NCBI RefSeq assembly: GCF_933509905.1
Contig: NZ_OW150024.1
Span: 248,001-312,000 of the forward strand
DNA from: Trichlorobacter ammonificans
Lineage (GTDB): Bacteria; Desulfobacterota; Desulfuromonadia; Geobacterales; Pseudopelobacteraceae
DNA length: 64,000 nt
Direction of reading: 5' to 3'
The notes beneath the pieces are model-generated. The model saw nothing but the letters and a program-made list of their open reading frames with translations. It searched no databases and had not been told where the DNA came from. Within the stretch, counting starts at the first letter, position 1; each line of letters begins with the position of its first letter. Below are positions 11,361 through 20,023 of the stretch, piece after piece. A program made the position numbers and the translations under genes.

Positions 11361-12707
11361 TTACGGGGCAACGGTCCCCTGTCCTTTACCCAGGCGTTTC
11401 AGTTCGCGGATCTGTCGCGTCAGTTCCGGCACCACCTGGAACAGGTCGCCGACGATGCCGTAGTGGGCCACCTCGAAGATCGGGGCGTCCTTGTCGCGGT
11501 TGATGGCGATGATCAGGTCGGCATCCTGCATCCCCACCAAGTGCTGGATGGCGCCGGAGATGCCGCAGGCAACGTAGATCTTGGGGCGGACCGTCTTGCC
11601 GGTCTGTCCGACCTGGCGGTCATGGGGCATCCAGCCGGCGTCCACGGCAGAGCGGGAGGCGCCCACCACGGCCCCCAGTTCGGCGGCCAGCTCCTTCAGC
11701 AGGGCGAAGTTCTCCGGTCCCATCATCCCCCTGCCGCCGGAGACGATGAACTCCGCGCCGCCGATGTCGATCTTCTGCGTACCGTCACCGTCCCGCAGTA
11801 CCTCCAGCACCTTCACCGGGATCTGCTCCTCGGCAACGGTGAAGCCGACCCGGACGATCTCGCCGGCGGCCTTGTCCAGCGGTTGGGGCATCTGCATCAC
11901 GTGGGGCCGTACCGTGGCCATCTGGGGACGGTACTTGTCGCACATGATGGTGGCCATGATGTTGCCGCCGAACGCGGGGCGGGTCTGCATCAGGTTGCGC
12001 TTGTCATCGATATCCAGGCCGGTGCAGTCGGCGGTGAGACCGGTTGCGACCCGGGTGGCCACGGCGCCGGCCAGGTCCCGACCCATGCCGGTGGCTCCCA
12101 TCAGGATCACTTCCGGCTTGTACTGTTCGATCAGGTGGCACATCGCCTCCAGGTAGGACTGGGTGCGGTAGGCGGCGTAGACCGGCGCGTCCAGCAGGTA
12201 GGCCCTGGTGGCGCCGTAGCGGAACGCCTCGCTGCAGAGCTGCTCGACCCGGTGGCCGATCACCACCGCCGCCAGCTCCACCCCCAGCTTGTCCGCCAGC
12301 TCGCGGCCCTTGCCCAGCAGTTCCCAGGAGACCTTGGCCACTTCGCCCTCTTCCTGCTCGATAAAGACCCAGACCCCGCGGTAGGCGGCCTGCAGTTTGG
12401 CCAGGGCCGCCGCTTCCGGGTCTTCTTCCTCCGCCGCGGGGGTGCCGGCCCGGTCCAGTTCCGCCAGCAGGGCCAGTTCCTCCGGGGTAAAGGCCATCTC
12501 CAGCGCTTCCGCCGGACAGACCTTGACGCACTTGAGGCAGCCGATGCATTTCTCCGCAACGATAACCGGTTCGCCGGCATCGTTCATGGTGATGCAGTTG
12601 ACCGGGCAGGAGCTTTCGCAGCGGCCGCCGCAGGCGATGCACTTTCCTTCCAGCAGTCGGGCCCGGCCCCGGGGGCGCTTCGGTTTCTTCGGTGTGGTTT
12701 CTGACAT
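11361..12707 (-). CDS. etfA: Electron transfer flavoprotein alpha subunit with N-terminal ferredoxin domain
   Basis: 448 aa. Residues 20-75 carry two 4Fe-4S motifs: CIACGGRCESSCP, where the second gap has one residue more than the canonical CX2CX2CX3C, and the regular CIGCLKCVKVCP. The rest is ETF alpha with the FAD-binding end YVACGISGAIQHLVGM, AINRDKDAPIFEVAHYGIVGD. Ferredoxin-bearing ETF alpha is typical of anaerobes and suggests electron transfer to the adjacent membrane oxidoreductase. It is transcribed after etfB with a 95-base gap rich in hairpins. Confidence 0.93.
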   Translation of the reverse strand: MSETTPKKPKRPRGRARLLEGKCIACGGRCESSCPVNCITMNDAGEPVIVAEKCIGCLKCVKVCPAEALEMAFTPEELALLAELDRAGTPAAEEEDPEAAALAKLQAAYRGVWVFIEQEEGEVAKVSWELLGKGRELADKLGVELAAVVIGHRVEQLCSEAFRYGATRAYLLDAPVYAAYRTQSYLEAMCHLIEQYKPEVILMGATGMGRDLAGAVATRVATGLTADCTGLDIDDKRNLMQTRPAFGGNIMATIMCDKYRPQMATVRPHVMQMPQPLDKAAGEIVRVGFTVAEEQIPVKVLEVLRDGDGTQKIDIGGAEFIVSGGRGMMGPENFALLKELAAELGAVVGASRSAVDAGWMPHDRQVGQTGKTVRPKIYVACGISGAIQHLVGMQDADLIIAINRDKDAPIFEVAHYGIVGDLFQVVPELTRQIRELKRLGKGQGTVAP

Positions 12708-12802
12708 TGGTTTTTATCCCTCGCGGTGGAGGGGCACCGGCACGGGAGCAGGGGAGCCGCACGCATAGCTGCGTGCCGGTCCGGTGCTCCGTGGCATGCC
12801 CC

Positions 12803-13618
12803 TTAGAGTGGCAGCAGGTCCTTTTCCAGCAGTTTGTCCAGCAACAGCTTTACCGCCCCCGCCGGATCGGCAACACCGTCCCCCAGAATTTCCCCTTTGT
12901 CCCGTTCCGGCGAGAAAATCTTGGATACCCAGGTGGGCGAGCCTTTCAGGCCCACGGTCTGGGGGTCAAGCTGCAGCACCTCGTTATTCCAGACTTCCAC
13001 GTCGGCGGTAACCGCCGCCAGGCGCATCGGCACGGTGGGATAGCGGGGGCGGTTGATCTCCCGCACCACGGTGAGCAGGGCCGGCAACGGCGCGGCCACC
13101 CGTTCGTGGCGCCCCTCCAGCTTGCGGCTCACCACCAGCCGTCGGCCGGAGAGGTCCAGTTCTTCCACCCGGTCCACCAGGGTCAGCTGCTGGAAGCCGA
13201 GTCGCACGGCGATGCCGGGTCCCACCTGGGCGGTATCGCCGTCAATGGTCTGCTTGCCGCAGATGACCAGTCCCACCGGCTCCACGGTGTCGTTCAGCCG
13301 ACGGATGGCGGCGGCCAGCACGTTGCTGGTGGCCAGGGTGTCGGCACCGCCGAAGCAGCGGTCCGACAGCAGGATCGCCCGATCAACTCCGGCGGAGAGC
13401 GCCTTGCGCAGCGTGGCCTCGGCGTTGGGAGGGCCCATGGAAAGCACCGCCACCCGGCAGCCGAAGCGATCCTTGAGCTGCAGAGCCGCCTCCAGGGCAT
13501 GGGTGTCGTAGGGGTTCATGATGAACGGGATGCCTTCGCGCACCAAGGTATTGGTGACCGGGTCGATCTTCACCTGGGTGGTGTCGGGAACCTGTTTGAT
13601 GCAGGCGACAATCAGCAT
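12803..13618 (-). CDS. etfB: Electron transfer flavoprotein beta subunit
   Basis: 271 aa, starting MLIVACIKQVPDTTQVKID, the usual ETF beta N-terminus. The family signature region VDRVEELDLSGRRLVVSRKLEGRHERV and PRYPTVPMRL are present. The ATG at 13618 is preceded by GAGAGG; the open frame extends further upstream but that extension shows no homology-like features. It is the first gene of the minus-strand operon etfB-etfA-oxidoreductase. Confidence 0.93.
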   Translation of the reverse strand: MLIVACIKQVPDTTQVKIDPVTNTLVREGIPFIMNPYDTHALEAALQLKDRFGCRVAVLSMGPPNAEATLRKALSAGVDRAILLSDRCFGGADTLATSNVLAAAIRRLNDTVEPVGLVICGKQTIDGDTAQVGPGIAVRLGFQQLTLVDRVEELDLSGRRLVVSRKLEGRHERVAAPLPALLTVVREINRPRYPTVPMRLAAVTADVEVWNNEVLQLDPQTVGLKGSPTWVSKIFSPERDKGEILGDGVADPAGAVKLLLDKLLEKDLLPL

Positions 13619-13939
13619 GGGCAGGGAACCTCTCGATATAAGCTGCCTAAATGTAGGGCAGCTGGTGGTGGCGTTGTTTTTCGGCGGTACGGAACATTTA
13701 TTCATACCGCAACGCCAAAAAAGATGCAATTGCGCAATGCGTTAAAATTGTTTGATTTTTAAAAAATCCGCCAAAACTATGAGTTAAAACATAACACTTT
13801 AAGGAATAAAAATTATGCACTTTGCTCCTGAATTTTATCATGAATAAATTGCCGCAGTGAAAATTTTGCCCGGCTAAAGTGCGCATCAAATGGGCATTTG
13901 CAAGCTTGTTGTGCAAAATGTGGCCGGCCTGAAAAATAT

Positions 13940-13955
13940 TGGCGCGCATGTTGCT
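13940..13955 (+). promoter_or_regulatory. Sigma-54-type promoter of gdhA
   Basis: TGGCGCGCATGTTGCT matches the -24/-12 consensus TGGCACG-N4-TTGCW except for one base, with exact GG-to-GC spacing, about 60 bases before the gdhA ATG. It fits nitrogen control of glutamate dehydrogenase. The AT-rich 397-base gap between etfB and gdhA otherwise holds no gene; the divergent etfB promoter should also lie there. Confidence 0.65.
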
Positions 13956-14000
13956 TAAAAAATAGCCGCCCGTCGGGTCACTCACTTTTTATTCAGGTAA

Positions 14001-15362
<1,362 letters not shown>

Positions 15363-15371
15363 GAAACGGTC

Positions 15372-15473
15372 TTTTTTCGCGATCCCGGCGTCAGGTTTCG
15401 CACCGGCCTGTGCGGCGTGCTCATAAAATACGCCGCCGTGCCGGTGCTCGCCTTCCCTGGTCTCGCGAAAAAA
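15372..15473. repeat. Large nested palindrome downstream of gdhA
   Basis: Three concentric perfect arm pairs: TTTTTTCGCGA (15372-15382) with TCGCGAAAAAA (15463-15473), GCACCGGC (15400-15407) with GCCGGTGC (15440-15447), and GCGGCGT (15412-15418) with ACGCCGC (15430-15436). The unit is symmetric about ~15423. It begins 10 bases after the gdhA stop. Confidence 0.75.
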
Positions 15474-15505
15474 ATCCTCGTTTCCGCTCGTCCTGTCCAT
15501 GCACG

Positions 15506-15532
15506 AAAAGCCCGGCCCTGTGCCGGGCTTTT
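15506..15532. terminator. Bidirectional-type terminator after gdhA
   Basis: Arms AAAAGCCCGGC and GCCGGGCTTTT flank a 5-base loop. It is the strongest simple terminator in the gdhA downstream region. Confidence 0.8.
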
Positions 15533-15607
15533 CTGCGTCCTGAAAAAGCGTTGCTGATAACGAGTGGGAGTTGCGGTTTTGTTGACGGAAACGAGGTCAC
15601 TCATCGC

Positions 15608-15636
15608 TTGACAAGCCGGCTCTGAAAAGGTCTTAT
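15608..15636 (+). promoter_or_regulatory. Sigma-70-like promoter candidate for the SiaC-like operon
   Basis: TTGACA, a 17-base spacer and TCTTAT lie about 70 bases before the ATG of the SiaC-like gene. The -35 is perfect and the -10 is a 4/6 match. Confidence 0.45.
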
Positions 15637-15707
15637 TAGCGGGAAATCCGCAGCCGCAGGACCGGCCGGCACGCAGACGGGGGAAGCCGGCAGTCAGGAG
15701 AGAAGCG

Positions 15708-16085
15708 ATGGCGACGCTTGATATTGCCAAGACAACATCAACACCGCGGGTCTGTTTTGATGCCGCAACCAAAATTCTGCATATTGACGGCGAATCCTAC
15801 CCGGAAAACTCCTTCGAGTTCTACGGCCCGGTGCTGGCCTGGATAAGGGCCTACCTTGCGGAGCGGCATGCTCTCGACCTCGATATCAACGTCAGCTACC
15901 TGAACAGCAGCAGCACCAAATGCCTGCTGGATCTGCTGGACCTGCTGGAGGAAGGTCACGAACAGGGTGATCGGGTCAGCGTGGTCTGGCGCTACGATCG
16001 TGACAATCCCCGTTCGCACAGCCTGGCGACGGAGTTTCAGGAAGAGGTTACGTTTCCGTTCAGCATAGCAGCCTACGAAGACTAA
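15708..16085 (+). CDS. SiaC-family regulatory phosphoprotein (DUF1987)
   Basis: 125 aa with the DUF1987 pattern: LHIDGESYPENSFEFYGPVLAWIRAYL followed by LNSSSTKCLLDLLDLLE. In Pseudomonas, SiaC is phosphorylated on a threonine by SiaB and dephosphorylated by the PP2C phosphatase SiaA, and in one state activates a diguanylate cyclase. The likely phosphorylation site here is in the SSSTKC segment. A SiaA-like phosphatase is the fourth gene of this cluster (18.5 kb), but no SiaB-like kinase or GGDEF protein is in the window. Confidence 0.85.
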   Translation: MATLDIAKTTSTPRVCFDAATKILHIDGESYPENSFEFYGPVLAWIRAYLAERHALDLDINVSYLNSSSTKCLLDLLDLLEEGHEQGDRVSVVWRYDRDNPRSHSLATEFQEEVTFPFSIAAYED

Positions 16086-16103
16086 CGGTTCCGGGGGAGA
16101 ACG

Positions 16104-17486
16104 ATGCGAAGAGGAGTCGGGGTAACCATGCTGCTGGCAATGACCGTCGCCGCGGTTCCGGCATTCGGCAGCGAGCTGGAGGAGTTGAAGGCCGAAATGC
16201 GCCGCCTGCAGCAACGGATCGAGCAGCTTGAGGAGCGGCAGAAGCGGGAGGCGGCCCAGCAGCCGCAACCGGCAGCGCCAACCGCGGCAGCTTCCCCGGC
16301 GGCACCGGCCGGCGGCGAATCCGTGAAGGCGGGGACCCTGCCCGGCTCCATCCTGATCCCCGGCACCGCCACCTCCCTCAGGCCCTATGTATCCGTCCGG
16401 ATCGATGCTACCTACGATACCGCCGGCCGCAACAACGATACCCGCAACAACGACTGGGCAACGGCCGTCTTTGCCCAGCCGCTGCGCATCAACAGCGCCA
16501 ACCGGCAACGGGACGACCAGTTCTACGGCACTGCCCGGGCCAGCCGCCTCGGCCTGGACAGCAGCACCCCCACGCCGCTGGGAACGCTTGAGACCAAGGT
16601 GGAAGCCGATTTCAACGCCCCCAACGACTACATGGGGGAACTGGCCTCCAACGGGGTGATGTTCCGCCTGCGCCATGCCTACGGCAAGCTGGGCAACCTG
16701 CTGGTGGGACAGACCTGGTCCAACTACATCGACCTGCGTTCCTACCCCGAAACCGTGGACTTCAACCCGCCGGGGAACACCACCCTGCTCCGCCAGACCC
16801 AGCTGCGCTACACCATCCCGGTCGGCCCCACCACCCTGTCCCTTGCCGTGGAAAATCCGGAAAGCCTGACCAGTACGCCGCCGGTGCAGACCCTGTCCAA
16901 CAGCGGCCGCAACGATTTCGACCGGATTCCCGACGTCACCGCCAACTGGAGCTGGCACGGCGAGCGGGCCCACCTGTCGCTGCATGCCGCCACCATGGAA
17001 TACCACAACGATTTCCGGACAAAGCGGGGCTATGCCCTGGGGCTGAGCGGCAGCGCTGCCCTGGGAACCGGCACGCTGGTTGCCGGCGTTCAGGGGGGTG
17101 AAGGGGTGGGACGCTACATGTTCAACTCCATCATGCAGGGTGCCGCCGATACCGGCAGGGACCTGCTGCTCTGGAGGGCGGCCGGATTCCACCTGGGCTA
17201 CACCCAGCCCTGGACCGCCACGCTCCGCTCCAACGTCATCCTGAGCCGCACCGTGTTCGGCGCCAACGCCTCGGCCGACGCCTACCAGCGTTCCGCCTGG
17301 GCCGGCAAGGTGGATGAGTTCGTCCCCAACCGCCGGGTCGATCAGGCCTTTGTCAACCTGTTCTGGTCGGTAACGAAGAATATCGAAACCGGCATCGAGT
17401 ACGCCTGGGGCGAGCGGGAGACCTTTGCCGGGGAGCGGGGACGGCAGCAGCGGATCAATGCCATGATTCAGTACAGCCTCCCCTGA
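16104..17486 (+). CDS. DcaP-like outer-membrane porin
   Basis: 460 aa with a signal peptide (MLLAMTVAAVPAFGS), a short coiled coil (ELEELKAEMRRLQQRIEQL, residues ~24-50), an Ala/Pro linker and a beta-rich body from ~75 with SVRIDATYDT and an aromatic end (NAMIQYSLP). This layout matches DcaP-type trimeric porins, which have an N-terminal periplasmic coiled coil. It starts 18 bases after the SiaC-like gene and abuts the substrate-binding-protein gene. Confidence 0.8.
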   Translation: MRRGVGVTMLLAMTVAAVPAFGSELEELKAEMRRLQQRIEQLEERQKREAAQQPQPAAPTAAASPAAPAGGESVKAGTLPGSILIPGTATSLRPYVSVRIDATYDTAGRNNDTRNNDWATAVFAQPLRINSANRQRDDQFYGTARASRLGLDSSTPTPLGTLETKVEADFNAPNDYMGELASNGVMFRLRHAYGKLGNLLVGQTWSNYIDLRSYPETVDFNPPGNTTLLRQTQLRYTIPVGPTTLSLAVENPESLTSTPPVQTLSNSGRNDFDRIPDVTANWSWHGERAHLSLHAATMEYHNDFRTKRGYALGLSGSAALGTGTLVAGVQGGEGVGRYMFNSIMQGAADTGRDLLLWRAAGFHLGYTQPWTATLRSNVILSRTVFGANASADAYQRSAWAGKVDEFVPNRRVDQAFVNLFWSVTKNIETGIEYAWGERETFAGERGRQQRINAMIQYSLP

Positions 17487-17503
17487 TGAAAAGGAGAACA
17501 CCG

Positions 17504-18514
17504 ATGGGTAGAGTGAGAACGCACATGTCCGGCGTCGGTAGTGCTGCGGCAGCCCTTCTGGTCGGTCTGCTGGTGACTCAGACCGCCCCTGCCCGGGCAG
17601 AGAACGGGAAAATGGTGCGGGTCGGGGTAACCCAGATCGCCTCCCACGCCGCCCTGGATGCGGATCGGAAGGGGTTTGAGGCGGCCCTGGCCAATGCCGG
17701 GTTCAAGGAGGGGGTCTCCATCGTCTACGACCGGCAGAACGCCCAGGGGGACATGCAGCAGGCCGCCGCCATTGCCAAAAAGTTCATCGACGCCAAGGTG
17801 GACCTGATCCACGGCATCGCCACCCCCACCACCCAGGCGGTGGTGAAGGGAACCGGCAAGATACCGATCGTCTTCTCATCCATCACCGATCCGGTGAACG
17901 CGGGAATCGTGCCGAAGGACAGCGCACCGGGCAGAAAGACCGGCACCAACGTCACCGGGGTCAGCGACCTCTGGCCGGTGTTCCTGCAGATGGAGACCTA
18001 CAGCAAGTTCGTACCCAAGGCGAAAAAGTGGGGCACCATCTACAATCCGGCCGAGGCCAACTCGGTCATGCATATCAAGGCGATGCGCGAGGCCGCGAAA
18101 AAGCTGGGGCTTGAGCTGGTGGAGGTGACCATCGGCAACAGCCGGGAGGTGGCCAAGGCCGCCGCCTCGCTGGTGGGCAAGGTCCAGGCCATCACCATCA
18201 CCTCCGACAACACCACGGTCACCGACCTGGAGTCCATCGTGGCGGTCTGCAGCAAACACAAGATCCCCCTGTTTGCCGGCGATGTGGACAGTGTTTCCCG
18301 CGGCGCCGTGGCCGCCTACGGTCTGGACTACTACCTGGTGGGCTACTCGGCCGGCAAGAAGGCGGCACTGGTGCTGAAAGGGGTAAAGCCGGGGGATATC
18401 CCCTGGGGGCCGGTGGAGAAGTTCAGTCTGGTCATCAACGAAAAAGCAGCCAGGGCCCAGGGGGTGACCATCGCCCCGGGGCTGCTGAAGAAGGCCGACA
18501 AGGTGCTGCGGTAA
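17504..18514 (+). CDS. ABC transporter substrate-binding protein (TrpX/PF04392 type), orphan
   Basis: 336 aa with a signal peptide ending near TAPARA and a periplasmic binding fold: VRVGVTQIASHAALDADRKGFEAAL, GIATPTTQAVVKGTGKIPIVFSSITDPV, and AITITSDNTTV. Proteins of this family bind aromatic amino acids or similar solutes. No permease or ATPase gene is adjacent, so a sensing role for the phosphatase behind it is possible. The ATG at 17504 is preferred over one at 17486 because AAGGAG lies seven bases before it. Confidence 0.85.
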   Translation: MGRVRTHMSGVGSAAAALLVGLLVTQTAPARAENGKMVRVGVTQIASHAALDADRKGFEAALANAGFKEGVSIVYDRQNAQGDMQQAAAIAKKFIDAKVDLIHGIATPTTQAVVKGTGKIPIVFSSITDPVNAGIVPKDSAPGRKTGTNVTGVSDLWPVFLQMETYSKFVPKAKKWGTIYNPAEANSVMHIKAMREAAKKLGLELVEVTIGNSREVAKAAASLVGKVQAITITSDNTTVTDLESIVAVCSKHKIPLFAGDVDSVSRGAVAAYGLDYYLVGYSAGKKAALVLKGVKPGDIPWGPVEKFSLVINEKAARAQGVTIAPGLLKKADKVLR

Positions 18515-18544
18515 GAACGCGCTTGATCCGGTGAGCGGAGCGTT

Positions 18545-20011
18545 ATGAGATTTCTGGACAGCGTCAAGGCACTCTATGCGGCGGTGATCATCCTCTGCCT
18601 GACCGTGGGGCTCGATTCCTATGTGAACATGCGGAACGAAGCCATGCACGCCCGGCACCTGGAGATCAGCACCGGGCTTGAGCGGATGGTGCGCCTGAAC
18701 CAGGAACTGACCGGCATGCTGGTGATTGCGGCCCTTGAGCAGAGCACCCTGCGTACCGCCAGCTACGACTCCCTCAACAGCGAACTGGAAGCGGTGATCC
18801 AGACGGTTACCGTCCTGACCAGCAAACAGAACCTTTCCCAGGAAATTGCCGCCCTGAGCGAAGGGCGGGCGCATCTCCATGCCATCGAACAGAAGGCCAT
18901 GGAGCTGATGCGGGCCGACAAATGGGAGCAGGCCCGGGCAACCCTCTCCGAGGACACCTACGTCCTGGCCCGCAAGACCTACGAGATCGACAGCGACACC
19001 GCCGTCGGGGCGGTGACCGGCGAACTGGCGGCCACGGCCCAGCGTTTCGGCAGGATCAGGAACGCCACCTTCGGCGTGCGGATCGGGGCCATGGTGCTGC
19101 TGGTCTGGGTGGGGGTGCTCTTTTCCCGCCGTACCCGTGCCGACCTGGCGGAGCAGGTGCGGCTGCGGGACGAACTGGCCGCGGCCAACGAGGAACTGGA
19201 AGAACGGGTGCGGAAGCGGACCGAGGAACTCTCCGCCGCCAACCGGATGCTGGAGGCGACCCAGCACAAGATCGTGCAGAGCATCCACTACGCCCGGATC
19301 ATCCAGACCTCCATGCTGCCGGACCAGGAGCTGCGGGATGCGAACCTGGGGGAGCATCTGGTCATCTACCGCCCCAAGGATATCGTGGGGGGCGATTTCT
19401 ACTACCTGCGGCAGTATCCGGACCATTTCCTGCTGGCGGTCATCGACTGCACCGGCCACGGCATTCCCGGCGCCTTCATGACCATGACCGTCAACTCGGT
19501 GCTGAACCGGGTGGTGGACCTCACCTGCAACAACGACCCGTCCCGCATCCTGTCGGAGCTGAACCGGGTGCTGCAGCAGACCCTGAAGATGCGCGAGGTG
19601 GATGCCGGGCTGGACATCGCCCTCTGCCTGGTGGAGCGGACCAGCGGCCGTCTGGTCTACGCCGGGGCCGGACTGTCGCTCTTCGCCGTTGTGGGAGGAG
19701 AACTGCGCGAGATCAGGGGAGATCGCCAGCGGGTGGGGTACAAGGGGTCGCGGCTCGACTTCAGCTACGTCAACCATGAACTGCGTCTGGCGCCGGGGGA
19801 TGCCTGCTACCTCACCAGCGACGGCATCCTGGACCATGCCGGCGGCGCCAAGGGGTACGGGTTCGGCACCGAGCGGTTCATGGCCATGCTGGCCGCCCAC
19901 GCCGGTCTGCCGATGCCGGAGCAGGCGCAACGGTTCGAGCAGATTCTGTGCGACTACCAGGGGGACTACCCGCAGCGCGATGATGTGACCCTGATCGGCT
20001 TCCGCTTCTGA
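18545..20011 (+). CDS. SiaA-like membrane PP2C/SpoIIE phosphatase
   Basis: 488 aa. A helix at 8-25 and another at ~180-198 enclose a periplasmic helical sensor of about 150 residues. A coiled coil (residues ~205-245) leads to a SpoIIE-type phosphatase with metal-binding aspartates in KDIVGGDFYYL, DCTGHGIPGAFM, TSDGILD and RDDVTLIGF. It probably dephosphorylates the SiaC-like protein encoded three genes upstream. It ends the operon; a minus-strand gene follows 12 bases away. Unlike classical SiaA no obvious HAMP domain is seen. Confidence 0.87.
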   Translation: MRFLDSVKALYAAVIILCLTVGLDSYVNMRNEAMHARHLEISTGLERMVRLNQELTGMLVIAALEQSTLRTASYDSLNSELEAVIQTVTVLTSKQNLSQEIAALSEGRAHLHAIEQKAMELMRADKWEQARATLSEDTYVLARKTYEIDSDTAVGAVTGELAATAQRFGRIRNATFGVRIGAMVLLVWVGVLFSRRTRADLAEQVRLRDELAAANEELEERVRKRTEELSAANRMLEATQHKIVQSIHYARIIQTSMLPDQELRDANLGEHLVIYRPKDIVGGDFYYLRQYPDHFLLAVIDCTGHGIPGAFMTMTVNSVLNRVVDLTCNNDPSRILSELNRVLQQTLKMREVDAGLDIALCLVERTSGRLVYAGAGLSLFAVVGGELREIRGDRQRVGYKGSRLDFSYVNHELRLAPGDACYLTSDGILDHAGGAKGYGFGTERFMAMLAAHAGLPMPEQAQRFEQILCDYQGDYPQRDDVTLIGFRF

Positions 20012-20023
20012 CCTGCCTTATTC

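Noticed and set aside
11361-13618. etfBA as a FixAB nitrogen-fixation pair
   Set aside because: The neighbour is the membrane CCG-type FeS oxidoreductase, not FixC/FixX, and EtfA has a ferredoxin domain typical of acyl-CoA oxidation systems.
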